A stretch of DNA of 64,000 nt, taken from positions 84,036,833 to 84,100,832 of the forward strand of contig OY978525.1 in assembly GCA_963854835.1 (NCBI GenBank), written 5' to 3'. Below, in pieces: positions 35,000-46,322 of the stretch. This DNA is from Megamerina dolium (Eukaryota > Arthropoda > Insecta > Diptera > Megamerinidae). Numbering within the stretch: position 1 is the first letter of the stretch; every line of letters starts with the position of its first letter. The notes under the pieces are model-generated. The model worked only from the letters and a program-made list of their open reading frames with translations, was not told the DNA's origin and searched no databases. Position numbers and translations under genes: made by a program.

Positions 35000-35807
35000 A
35001 TACTGCTATTTATTATATTTCCTATATTGTCATTTCTATAACAAAAAAAGAAAATAAACCGCAAAATTATAGTATATTTAACAAAGTACAGCAGAGATGA
35101 ATTATGACGATTTCATTTTGAAATATTCTAAGCGTATAGAAGAAGAGCTATGATATCAAAACGAAAAATTCGAAACTATTTTGTCACCACTAACCACCTG
35201 GTTATGTATAAGCATCAAACTCTCAAATGAATTTGTCTATTTTTCTTTTTGATTATTACTAATTTTGGTTTAATTACATCAACTTGTAAATATTTTTTTA
35301 AATATTACAATAAATAAATTTAAGGCCGTTGTTTTTAATTTAAAAAAAAAAAACTCAAAATTTTATACTCAACCAGAAAGTTAATAATTTTGACACTGCC
35401 TGAACAGATTTTGGCATTGCTCTTTCATTGATAATTTGACACTACCTGAACCTGAAAGTATTATACATATGTATATGCCAAACGATAATAAATTATACCC
35501 ACGGCACTGTGAATTGCTTTGTTCGCTCCCTCAGTTACTATCGTGAATTACCCTATTGACAACGTATATTCTTAATTTGATTTGATAGTTGTTGCTGTTG
35601 TTGTAGAAGCAAGAATACGGAAATTCTTTGTTTTGTTCCCGTACAAAGCATTTCAGTATTCTGATGAGTTCAATGGACCGCGCAAAATATCTACATAAGT
35701 ACCAACAAAACAGCATTTGCGGTAAAATTTGCTTTTGTCCATTAATTAAAAAAAAAAGCAAAAGAAGCTCATTACTCACGGAAGCTAATCCTGAATATGC
35801 TCGAGTT
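35000..35807. other. Non-coding spacer
   Basis: AT-rich. An imperfect direct repeat around TTTGACACT(G/A)CCTGAAC occurs at about 35390 and 35437. The phrase GCAAGAATACGGAAAT near 35609 recurs as GCAGGAATACGGAAAT at 41149. No gene. Confidence 0.35.
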
Positions 35808-36385
35808 TAGAGTATGTCAGAAGTGGTTTGCGCAATTCAAAAGTGGTAATTTTTACGTGAAGGACAAAACTCCCAGGCAGCCAAAAAGTTTGAAGACGAA
35901 GAATTGGAAACATTACTTGATCAAGATTCTTGTCAACACACGTAGAACTTGGGGAATCATTGGGAATAACAGAGCAAACCCTTTTCAAACGATTGAAAGC
36001 ACTGGGATTCATCCAAAAGCAAAGAAATTGGGTGCCGTACGAATTTATGCTGAAATTTTGAGCGGCGATTTTACTATCAGAAATGCTGCTTAAACGCCAT
36101 AAAAAGAAGTCATTTTTGCATCGTAGTATTACTGGTGATGAAAATAGTGATCTGAAGTTTTACCTCACCCTCACCCATAGCCCAGACCTTGCCTCGTCTG
36201 ACTACCATTTGTTTCAATCGATGCAGAATGCCCGTACTGGAATACGCTTCGCTTCAGTACAGGGTATCCGAAATTGGATTGATTCTTTTTTGGTCTCAAA
36301 ATATAAGTAGTTCTTTTGGGAATCCATAAATTGCCAAAAAAAATATGGTGAAATGTTATAGCTTCCGATGGGAAGTGCTTTAAAT
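35808..36385 (+). pseudogene. Mauritiana-like mariner transposase fragment
   Basis: The frame opens at VCQKWFAQFKSGNFYVKD (helix-turn-helix end). After several frameshifts it shows SFLHRSITGDEN (first Asp) and, following a deletion, HSPDLASSDYHLFQSMQNAR (third Asp) and WIDSFLVSK. The N-terminus and the second Asp are missing, and termini were not found. It resembles the copies at 13838 and 21591. Confidence 0.78.
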
Positions 36386-36609
36386 AATGTATGAATTCAT
36401 TTTGTTTACGAAATAAATGCAAATTTCCAGCCAAAATAACGAGATTTTTAAGTTTTTTTTTTATTTTTTTTTTTAATAAGCTTTTTTAATGAATCTTTCT
36501 AAAATACTTAGAAACTAACAATAAGTATTCAAATCTTACAAACTTACTAAAATTATGTGATATTCCCTACGTTCCATCACAATTTGTTGAGTCGCGAGGT
36601 ATAGCAATT

Positions 36610-38945
36610 TCACAGCATATTCAGTGTGTCTTTTCTTTTTAAACGACGATGCCCCGTGCTCAGCAACAATTGCCTAGCAAGGGGATTCGGATGATTGTGT
36701 AATTTTTGAATGTAGTTTCTGCAGGACATTGCAACTTCCTCAGAAATTGTGGGTACATTTAAATCTCGATGAATGTTAACGTTCCTCATATACCAAGGCG
36801 CGTTTACAATAATTCGCAGACACTTGGATTGTATTCGCTGCAATTTTTCGATATGTGATTTTTCCATGTCAGCCTTCTGTCGAGGTGAATACCCAAGTAC
36901 TTTGTTGAGGAACATTGTGGAACTGATTGGCCATTAATATTAAGTGGGGGACATGTATCTAGCTTTAGCGTGAAGGTTACATGTACGCTCTTTGATTCAA
37001 ATAAATAAATATGTGGCACTTAAAGCCCCAAAGGGCTCATTGGCCGAGCTGCTCTTCAATTACTGTTGTGCGTGTTAAATTTTAGACAGTATTAGAAGGG
37101 ACCTACTTATTTTAGCCGGTTCCGAACGGCAGAACCCTTGCGACATCACTTATTCTGAGCTTTGTCACAGAGTTCTTTTAGAAGCTTTTGATTCATTGAC
37201 TTTTATACGCCATTTTGCTAGACAGATTTCGAGAGAATCAACATGAGTCTGCAGGAGTTTAGTAGCTTCTATGGGGTTAGAGCGAGAGCACAATATTGCC
37301 GTATCATCAGCAAAGTTCGATATGAATGTATAGTTATTGTTGGGCATATCTGAAGTGTATAAGAGATACAGTAAGGGGCCTAAAACGCTTCCTTGAGGAA
37401 CGCCAGCGTAAATATCCAATGGATTTGCTGTGTAATCCAAGTGATGTATGGGAAATTGTCTTTTCGTGAAGTAGCTACTAAGCAATGAGGAGACATTTGC
37501 AGGCAGTAATAGTTTGAGTTTGTAAATAAGGCCATCGTGCCATACTTTATCCAAAGCTTAAGTGATATCAAGAAAGACAGCTGAGCAATACTTTTTTCGT
37601 CAAAAGTGTTCCTTATCAGAGTTACAATGCGGTGGACTTGTTCTATTGTGCAGTGCTGTTTTCTAAATCCAAACTGATGTTGAGGAATCAGTTGGTTGAG
37701 ATTAATAAATGGAGTTATATTCATGACAAGTAGCTTTTCAAATACTTTAGAGAGTAGAGGCAGGAGGCTGATAGGTCTGTACGATGCAACTTTTCTAGGG
37801 TCTTTTTCTGGTTTTGCTATCATAATAATTTTTGAAGTTTTCCAGCATTTGGGATAGTGTTTAATACGAAGGATAGCATTGAAAATGTGCTGTTTTTTGC
37901 TGATTTCCACAAAGAGTAGTCTGACGCTTCACCAGGTATTAATTTGGCTATGTGCTCTTCTAACTCTTTGTTGTTTTTATTTTTTAAGGCTTGTTTTAAC
38001 TTTCGAGTGCAGTGCTGTAGCTGTGTTTTCAGATTCGGTGATCTGAATTCTTGCCATTGCCTTCGGAGTCTTCTTTTCTGTCTTACTACCAATTCAATGT
38101 CGGCTGGTGTGTATGGGCTATAGTTTGATTGCTTGCATACCCTTGTACAGGTGGCTGAGCTGAGAGCTAATGAGAGCAGCTGGTTGAATTTTTCGAGTGC
38201 TAAGTCTACATCGTGTCCATTTCTTAATACAGTACTTAGAGGAAGATGGGAATTTATATATTTCTTAAATTTCAACCAGTCTATTTTCTTTCTAACGCAA
38301 TTGCCTTGGGGGCTTGGTGATTTTATAGATATTACCGTGGGTGAGTGGTCAGATGATAGATCATAATTACACTCTGTGGAGATATTTTCCATCCACAAAC
38401 CTTTGGCGACTCCAAAGTCTATGAGATCGGGTATTTTCCTCTTGTCCGTCGGCCAATATGTCGGTTGACCATTTGAAATAACATCGTAGCCGTGGTTAGT
38501 GATGATTGAACATAGTCTTCTGCTTTTTGGAGTTATTAAGCGGGAGCCCCAGTGAGTGTGTTTGGCATTGAAATCGCCAGCAACCAAGAATTTGCTACCA
38601 AGAGTTGAGAAAAATTCTTTATATATCGCAGATATTACTAGCTTAGAGATGTATTCTTCCAGACATATAGATGTTGCTTGCAAGTAGACACTACTGAAAT
38701 CTTCGAGAACATGATGTTTTATTCTGCTTTTTTATCAATATGGCAGTTCCTCCGCGTGCCTTACCATGCGGATGATTTCTGGTGTACAGTTTGTAACATG
38801 GTATTTGGTAGAAATTTTTGTCAGTGAAGTGGGTCTCAGATATCATCATTATGTCGATCTGGCTGGATTCAAGGAATTGAATTAGCTCCAAACGGTGCTG
38901 GCTTAAGCCGTTGGCGTTCCAGTGGCATATCTTGAGACAACTCAT
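36610..38945 (-). pseudogene. Jockey ORF2: endonuclease and reverse transcriptase
   Basis: The start ATG is at 38945. The endonuclease keeps ICHWNANGLSQHR (N-terminal Asn), IDIMMISETHF (catalytic Glu), LVAGDFNAKHTHWGSR and LSSDHSPTV (catalytic Asp-His). It is frameshifted near 38690. The RT (frame shifted near 37900) shows KPEKDPRKVASYRPISLLPL, PQHQFGFRKQHCT, YAGVPQGSVLGPLLY and SNFADDTAI (the catalytic F-A-D-D). After the SINE, the C-terminal part reads IVNAPWYMRNVNIHRDLNVP. The order and length are those of Jockey ORF2 (about 900 aa). Confidence 0.88.
37000..37186 (-). mobile_element. tRNA-derived SINE, 5'-truncated, inside Jockey (copy 4)
   Basis: A direct repeat TTTGATTCA flanks it (36991-36999 and 37187-37195). 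It contains the tail (ATATGTGGCACTTAAAGCCC) and the first part of the body, stopping before the tRNA-like head. The Jockey reading frame context resumes on both sides, and comparison with the empty site at about 2330 confirms a clean insertion. Confidence 0.88.
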
Positions 38946-39037
38946 GGTCTGGATAGCAATGTTTGGAGTAACATCGATTGATTTTTCATCATTTCTTGCA
39001 TCATTGTTTGCATTGAGTTCATGAATTGGTTCATATT

Positions 39038-39987
39038 CTAAATTAATGTTTGAAGCAAATGTTCAAGGGTACTTGGCTGTTGGGTGGGCAGTGAGTGTTT
39101 CTGCTCATTATTTACATTGCTTTGTTGGTGTGGGTTTTGTTTTAACACACTAGCGTATGAATTGGTTTGATTCTTGTTTGGGATTGCAGAGAAGAATTGT
39201 GTTGCATCAATATTTTGTCTCTTACTTGAATTGGCTATCTGAGATTGCTCAACTGGTTTTAGAAGTTGTTTGCTAGCGGAGAAATTTAGCTTTAGTGTTG
39301 TATATGCTGGGCAACCTCTATATTGCTGCATTTTTTCGCCTTTAGACTTTGGGCATATGTTTGATTTATGAAGATCTCCACAAATCACACAAACAGCTGT
39401 CAGGGTACAATATGTCTTAGTATGTCCATATTCTTGGCAGTTACTGCACTGAGGAGGTCCAGTTCTCTTATGGCGATGCAATAAATATCGAATTTTATAT
39501 ATGGGGTGTACTTCACCTTTTTTTTAGAGGTTTTGTTTCAGGCTGAAGCTCAATACGATATAACGGTTGAGGTATATTGCTCTTGTTGAGAATGTTGAAT
39601 ACTGTTTTTTCAAACCCTTCTTCCTGAAGGGCAAGTTTGATTTTGTTAATATCAACGTTGGGTTCGACGCCTTTGAGTACAACGATTAAGCCCTTACTAC
39701 TTTTTAGCTGATATGTGTAGTAATTCTTTTTTACAGCATCAAATTCTGCAATTACTTACAATTTGGCTTTTGCGAATAGGAACAACGTGAAAATTCTTTG
39801 GTCCTATAAGACTTGTAATTCTAGAAATCAACTTATCTGAGTTGCGTTCTCTTAAGAAAATGGGTGGGGGTTTGAAATTTTTCTTGGAGATAATATTTTC
39901 GTCACTTTCATCACCTGAAAGCAGAACGTATCTATTTTCCGAACTGATAGGGGCAGTGTTCTGCTTTTGAATTTTTGTTGAATTCAT
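39038..39987 (-). pseudogene. Jockey ORF1: zinc-knuckle nucleic-acid-binding protein
   Basis: Starts at the ATG at 39987 with a polar N-terminus ending in KPPPIFLRERNSDKLISRI. After a frameshift near 39740 the PRE_C2HC-type segment reads YTYQLKSSKGLIVVLKGVEP. Another frameshift precedes two zinc knuckles, CSNCQEYGHTKTYC (CX2CX4HX4C) and CVICGDLHKSNIC (CX2CX3HX4C). Such knuckles coat the element RNA in Jockey-clade elements. Confidence 0.85.
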
Positions 39988-40375
39988 TTGTTTTGAATTT
40001 TAAGTGTACACCGAATAATTTGTTAATTTTATTTGTTTGTTTTCTTTTATTTGTAGCTTTTTTATTTCGATTTGTCATCTGAAAGCAACACCGTTTAATG
40101 GCCAGTTGTTTACGTTATTATTTCACGTGGTGCGTTATCTGACAGTGTGAATAAATGCTAAAATTTCAGCGTTTTAATTTAAACGTTTAATTGAATATAA
40201 TTATTATAGTTGTGATTAATGAAACTGAAAAAAGTGCAGAGCAGTTCAAGTTACAGCCGGATTGAGTACTTGTCAAACAACAATAAATTAAGTTAGCGCA
40301 ACTCAGAGCAGAAATCTCATGAAACACTTTTCAGGCAGTAATTCTCAAAAGTTAATTGCTCGTTCTATCAGAAAC

Positions 40376-40607
40376 TGGAGAGCCTGAACCTGAGGAGCAG
40401 GAAACATCGGAACATATTCTATGCAATGGCCCAGCGGTGGCAAGACGCAGACTTGGTTACCTAGATAATGGAATCTTGACCCCAAATCATATAGATAAAA
40501 TCAAACCCACAGCAATTATAGGATTTGTAAATAGTCTAGAATTGTTTTAGTTGGGCAATAGACGCACAAAAGATCTTTTAGGTACCAGTGCATTGAATAG
40601 CCTAAAT
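40376..40607 (+). pseudogene. 3' end of a non-LTR retrotransposon, flanked by long direct repeats
   Basis: EPEPEEQETSEHILCNGPAV, then RRRLGYLDNGILTPNHIDKI and IIGFVNSLELF, match the cysteine/histidine C-terminus after RNase H in the R1/I-like groups ('E.ET.EHILC.CPAL...R'). Imperfect 38-42 bp direct repeats flank it (40337-40375 and 40608-40649), likely an unusually long target duplication. Confidence 0.65.
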
Positions 40608-40649
40608 AAGTAATAATTCTCAAAAGTTAATTACTGGTTCTATCAGAAA

Positions 40650-41326
40650 CATTTGATTGCTTACTCTAAGTTACTCCACCAAAAGAGTTGACGCAGAAAA
40701 ATTTCTTTCCACTTAAGACAGATTCATCGTTCGAGTTAGAACTTTTCTTTCCTGAGGTATTTATTGTGTTTATTTCTCAATGAGAATCAAGAGGACAACG
40801 AAAAATGTCACAACTGTGGAGTGGTTTTGTCCAAAATCTTGTACAAAAATCACTGTGGCGTACTTAGCTTCACTTCACTTCACTTCTGTAATAAAAATTA
40901 TTCAATTCGGTTCAAGAATATTTAGCGACCAATGTTTTTGACTTTGAGAGTATTTTAGTGACCCATTTTTTTTTTTTTTGACCCATTTACATACAGTGCG
41001 ATTATATGCTTAATGTTCAGAAGGAAGAATTTAATGATTCTGCCACACTCCAAGCTTAAAACGGCTTTTAGATGAGCAGGGAGAAAATTCCAAAATTTGT
41101 TTCAAGTGAGACGGCTGCCAAGTAAGGCCCATTGTTGTTGCTGTAGCAGCAGGAATACGGAAATGTTAATTGGTGACATTGTTGGCAATGATGTTGTTGT
41201 TTGCGTCGGTGTTTGCATTGGCATCGGTGCTGTTGTCATTTACTCCCTCATAAAGCAGCAAATTGAGGAAGCTTGCAACATCATGTAGTACCGTCCACAG
41301 TGCCTCAACTCGCAGGTCCGTAGGAT
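40650..41326. other. Non-coding spacer
   Basis: Contains ACTTC repeats (about 40868-40886) and a poly-T run (40968-40979). The last 200 bases are GC-richer and may be the 5' part of the element carrying the 2A-like frame, but I cannot show it. Confidence 0.35.
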
Positions 41327-41617
41327 TTGCAGCACATGCGAAGAGGTGATCCACAGTGTGTGGACCAGTATCACATACGGAAATGTTTATTTGTTTTTTG
41401 CCTAAAGGAGCAGCCTATATCGGCTACGCTGCTCTTCATCTTATTTATGTGTGCCGGAGTGGAACAAAATCCCGGCCCTACCTGGATTTGTCCCGTATGC
41501 AACAGATCAATACACCACAATGCCACCTCAGTGATTTGTAATGGTTGTGGCGAATGGACACACTTGAGAAACTGCTCAGGCCTACGTCGGCTACTGAGTG
41601 GAGCACCGAGCATATAA
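41327..41617 (+). pseudogene. Retrotransposon ORF1 start: 2A-like motif followed by PHD-type zinc finger
   Basis: A hydrophobic run (ATLLFILFMCA) leads into GVEQNPGP (41456-41479), the core of 2A/CHYSEL ribosome-skipping peptides (D/G-V/I-E-x-N-P-G-P). It is followed by CPVC, CNGC and WTHLRNCSGL, a PHD-like C4HC3 pattern. This arrangement is known at the start of several CR1-like and related non-LTR ORF1 proteins (family knowledge). The frame stops after 96 codons and the rest of the element is not visible, so it is a fragment. The element class is my inference. Confidence 0.65.
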
Positions 41618-43704
41618 GTAGATGCTGTGCCACCATGATCTGGCCAGATCGGCTGCTACCACGGCCAGTGAGGTGATACAGGTTATTCGTGTCGTTATAA
41701 TAGACTAAATATTTTTTGACGGCAACGTCCACATAAGGTCGATATAATTCGGGAGACACGCAATATTTTTCTACAATATGAGTATCAAAACACAGGTAAT
41801 TTTAATGACTTGTTATAGGTATATAATATTTTATATGAATTTTTAACTTTTTAGATGTTATGAAGGAAAATATAAATTTTTTATAAAAATTTTTTAATAG
41901 TTTTTTCGAAAAAATCCTCCGTTAACCTATCAAAAATTATGTATTGTTTTAAAGGTTATAGGATTATCTTTTCACATTTTTAAAGAATTTGTACATATTT
42001 TAAATATATTTTTTACGATCATACTTTCGCTACAGTAAATATGTGCATATAGGAAGTGTATTGTAAAATACTGCTGGTTGCGATGCCGGTGTCGGGTCTA
42101 CAAGTGTTTTTTTTTTTTTTGCGTCCGGCCGAAGGCGGGCTATTAAGAAAAACTTTTATTCTAAACTGCTGTTACTACTAAACTAAAAGAAGCCTGCGTC
42201 TTACCTATAGGGCCGAATGCTGTCTATCAAAACAGATACATACAATTTTAGTTAAAAACATGTTTTATACACCATTGTATTTTTGATAAGTAAATAAGGT
42301 TTATTTTGGAAAAAAAAAATCGGTTTTTGTGAAAATAAATTTATAATTTATATTTTTGATAATCTTTTAAAATGTGAAAAATAGGCATTAAATAATATAT
42401 CAGTGTAAAGATATTGCGATTTTAATGAGTAACTTTCAACGCAAATTTGCACTTTGGCTTTGATTTGTTATATTCATAAAAATAAGGTCTATTCGAGACG
42501 ATAATTTGTTTTCTATAAGGACGCTGTATTCTGTACTTATTCAGTAAATTTTTAAGCACATATACATATTCCTCAGTTATAACCAAGCAGACGCATACAA
42601 AAACCAGCTGGATACAATCTACAAGATCAGAAAAGGCAACATCAGAGATGAAAGGTTTTCTTCTTCCTCTGGCAGTATTAGAATCTTGTGATTAATATTC
42701 AATATTTTCATAAGCTAGGTAATATAATAAAAAAAATATAATAACCAAATGACAAATTAAAAATCTATATGTATTAGTAAAAGATTAAAAATATATTTGC
42801 GAAAGTGTCATTTACGCCTCTCCAACATATGACCAATAACCTCATATGAGAAATATTAGAAATGTTTATGCCACGTTATATGTATGACAATCATTGGTGT
42901 TTATCTTCAACTAATCGAATAAATCGTAAATTGAATAAAATCCAATACGCACTATTACTGTTAGATTGCTTATAGCAACCAAAATGAATTAGATTTATTT
43001 ACAGATATCTTATTGGAACTGAGATTGGGACGTTGTGGGCCGGCGAATGACTCATCCTTGCATTCCCTATTTACTACAGATAACTGCATATTTTAGATGT
43101 CATTTGTATTAAACAATATACGGAATTGTCATAGCACTAAACATTTCGCTCTAAACTTGAAAATTTGTAGTTATTTTTCTAGCAATTGGGAATTAAAGAA
43201 AGGAACTTGCATTTATTGTACGATTTCTATATATGCTACAAAAAATAATTTTGTTGGGTACACTTACGTTCTTCCATTTTTCTATTATTAGATACTTTAC
43301 AAACGGTAAAAATTTAATAAGAATAAGAATTTAATAAGTATATGTAAAACTTCAGTATTACTTTCCGTAACTAAATAAATGAAACTGATCTCTTTTTAAT
43401 GCTTTACAAATTTGTTTTTAGTTTCTTCTTTCCACGACGTATTGCATACAATTCGATTGACAAATACGACATAACCAGAGTAACCAGAGCGCAAACATTT
43501 ATAGTACTATATTGCATTGTACAATATTACAATCACTTAAAAATTTTTATATTCGCGATATTACGTCTCAGTGTTTTGCTGTTGGTGCAACAGGATAACA
43601 ATTGCATTGGTTTGACAGTAAAATATTGGTAGTGTAATTACGTAGTTATATTAACAATCAACTGAACGCCAATCATGGCAATCATTTTCCGTTTCACCAA
43701 TTTA
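41618..43704. other. 2-kb AT-rich stretch without recognised gene
   Basis: A poly-T run and a GC-rich word (GCGTCCGGCCGAAGGCGGGC, about 42121) stand out, as does a locally GC-richer block at about 43015-43070. Neither gives a frame I can name. Confidence 0.4.
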
Positions 43705-44210
43705 TATCCTAGACAGATGGCAGCCTAATTCCGGATTACCGAGTTAATTCGAATTAACTCCGGCATTAACTGCAGCGACTCCGCATTAACTCTATGAGTT
43801 CATTTTCAAAATGAAAAAGGATTAGGGCAATTTGCGATGGCAACACTGCTGAAAATTGGCTATTGTGATTTATTCTCTATCCATTTTACAAAATATTAGG
43901 TGAGTTCGCACAAAAAACTTTCAACAATTGTTAACAGTTTTCAAGATGAAAAGCATTGGCGAACACATAAATCCAGCTGTCTACTTACAAGTTTCTGATA
44001 GTTTTCAGTTCACGTACTTCTTGTAGATTTTCTCATATCGAGACTAACAGATGACAGAAATTGATAATGATAGTAATGTAAGTGAGCATACCTAATAAAA
44101 CACCAATCAGACGTTAAGTTAATCCTCAATACTGCCGTCTGTCATGTTAATATTTTATTCGGATTAAGTGCGCCGGTAATCCGGATTAACGCTGCCGTCT
44201 GTCTAGGCTA
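43705..44210 (+). mobile_element. PIF/Harbinger-type MITE, third copy
   Basis: The 506-bp copy of the MITE seen at 26815-27864 has termini TATCCTAGACAGATGGCAGC and the complement of TAGCCTAGACAGACGGCAGC. The 3-bp duplication TTA lies at 43702-43704 and 44211-44213. It is more diverged than the nested pair. Confidence 0.87.
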
Positions 44211-44229
44211 TTAGATTGTCGGATAGTTA

Positions 44230-44898
44230 GTGCCTGTTTACATTAGATTTTCCATGAACGGTATATCCATGAACGCTGTGTTCACATTAGTGCAATTGCG
44301 CCGGTTTTATTTCAACTAAAATGCTACAGTGGAATTGGAATTTTGGAATAAAGTAGGACTGTGCAATTAATCGTTTGTTCAGAAATATTGATTAATCAAA
44401 GTATTCGATTAATGAAATATGAAATTAATCAAATTATCATGATTTTAATTATTCAAAATAGAAATTATTCTAAAAAAATTTTCAAAATATTGATAATATT
44501 TCAAATATTTCATAAATAAAGAAAAAATAAACATGAAAATGATTGCGAATAATCAAAATTCTGATTAATCGAATTCAATTCAATTTTGATAAATCGTAAT
44601 TTTGATCAAGCGAATTGGTTTGTCGAATAATTTGATTAATCAGACTTTTTGAACAAACAATTAATCGCACAACCCTAATATAGAACGCTTCTTATTGATG
44701 TTATCGCTTCAACGTCTAAAAATTTGTGAGCATAGTTGTCATAATCGGAAGACTTTTACATAGAACATAGGACGTTGAGCCGGTTTTTAATTTTGGATTG
44801 GATTTTCTACGCAAAACTTCCATCACTTTCTTACTGCCTACTTTTCTACCTATCTCGCTCGCACAGTTGCGTCTGGGCAGTCCAATGTGAACAGGCAC
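44230..44898. mobile_element. Second TTA-flanked MITE family
   Basis: The ends GTGCCTGTTTACATTAGATT and the complement of GTGCCTGTTCACATTGGACT are inverted repeats flanked by TTA (44227-44229, 44899-44901). The 669-bp interior is non-coding and includes a further TIR element. The 3-bp duplication again suggests PIF/Harbinger. Confidence 0.75.
44354..44677. mobile_element. Small TIR element nested in the second MITE
   Basis: TAGGACTGTGCAATTAATCG and the complement of TAGGGTTGTGCGATTAATTG are imperfect inverted termini. The interior is rich in GATTAAT words and can fold into a long imperfect hairpin. Target duplication not resolved. Confidence 0.6.
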
Positions 44899-44972
44899 TT
44901 ACCCATGATTTCTGAGACAGAGGTGTAATATTGTAACAAAACAATTGTGCTGCATTAAATTTCAATTGATAT

Positions 44973-45426
44973 TGTTACGTTTTTATTTTTTTGAGCGTTT
45001 AATTATATTTTAATTAACCTTGTTCGATCACTCGATTCTGTTAATAATAATTGTAACAATTATTTTGTACAACTATATCCAGCAACAATTTATTTAATCA
45101 ACTCTATTCATAATCAAATATTTACAATAACTTTTTTAATGTACTTGCAACTTTTGCCTCCGATACTGTATTGATGTTTGCGCAATCAGGTTGGGGTTCG
45201 ATTGATTAACATTTGTTAACACTGGCTCTATTTATACTCTGTTGGCAACACCCCAGAATCTTCCTTTATCGTAGTCTAAATTCTTCTCTTTCTTTCTCGT
45301 TGGCGTATTCTGGTTATCGCCTATTTCTTTTTGCTGGCATTCGTTTCGAAGCTGCCAACATTCGTATCATTCACAATAGTGTCAGTCACAATAGTGATGA
45401 GTAACCAACCATTGATTCTCATTACA
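44973..45426 (-). mobile_element. Solo LTR of the Gypsy family
   Basis: A minus-strand 454-bp copy of the LTR at 48572-49023. It runs from TGTTACG (complement of the LTR end CGTAACA) to ATTACA (complement of the start TGTAAT). The 4-bp duplication ATAT flanks it (44969-44972 and 45427-45430). No internal sequence is present, so it arose by LTR-LTR recombination. Confidence 0.9.
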
Positions 45427-45430
45427 ATAT

Positions 45431-46322
45431 CGTAATGGATACCACGCTGAATGATTTGATAAAAACTGTAACCATTGGAACATTCCATTTCCAACTGTAG
45501 CCAGTTGGAAATGGAATACCGCCAGATCAACAACTGGCAGTGCTGGTGTGAATAGTTGTCAACTCTTTCCTATATTGGCTTGAAAGGAATGAAATTTTGC
45601 CTTTGAAATTGCTGTTGTATAGAATCTAGGGCCTGTTCCTGTTTTTCCCTAATAGAATAACTAGGATTTCTTGTATCCCACAAACGTTAATTAATTTGCA
45701 GCAGAGTACTAAGTTCTTCAGTTCTTCAGGTCTGCTCCAAGAAAACCCCATTTCTAAATAAAATAATAAATTTAAAGTTATAGAATTTCTTTTCTTAATG
45801 AGAAAATTCTCTGAATCAGTACATACTCAGAATATGAAACAAACGTGAATACATTTATTTATAGGAAATTTATATAATTAATGTTTAAAAGTTAGTAATA
45901 CTTCGCAGTTGTCAACATATTAAACATGTACATAATAGCATGAATGTATGCAATACCTGTAAAGCAATAGCTATCAGAACTGATTGACATGAATATGTTT
46001 ATTTTGAAGTTCAATTTTCCTTTTGTAATTAAACCAACTACTACTCTTTTGATTAGTGTTCAATTGATTGGTAATATAACCACGGTAAAGCGCGTGAATT
46101 TTGTCTCCAGCTGTGGTAAACGCTCAGTATGCCAGGGTCGCTACAAGAGGAGAAACGATTTACGCACTACTTATCCAATGAATAAGTAAATTCACCGACA
46201 CTGGGAGTGATTGGCTCGGTTGATGGGTCTTACCCACTTCTTAAATACCAATTATCCTACGATTTGACATATCCTATATATGTCTATATGTACATATATA
46301 TATATACATATATATATATATA
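45431..46322. other. Spacer with a perfect hairpin and a repeat shared with 48.5 kb
   Basis: A perfect 16-bp inverted repeat with a 4-nt loop lies at 45482-45517 (arm ATTCCATTTCCAACTG). Segment 45985-46087 is similar, in inverted orientation, to 48477-48571. A TA-rich run at about 46275-46322 abuts the Tc1 copy. No gene. Confidence 0.5.

Larger units (their letters stand above)
36457..40150 (-). mobile_element. Jockey-type non-LTR retrotransposon, near full length, decayed
   Basis: Read on the minus strand, ORF1 (nucleic-acid-binding) is followed by ORF2 (endonuclease plus reverse transcriptase) and a poly-A tail at 36456-36476. Both ORFs keep their start codons but carry frameshifts. The 5' end is placed only roughly. 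A SINE with a 9-bp duplication sits in the RT. The plus-strand fragment at 2181-3049 belongs to the same family. Confidence 0.8.

Noticed and set aside
43015..43075. GC-richer block with an AG-flanked open stretch, considered as a host exon
   Set aside because: Too short, no partner exons and no recognisable protein.
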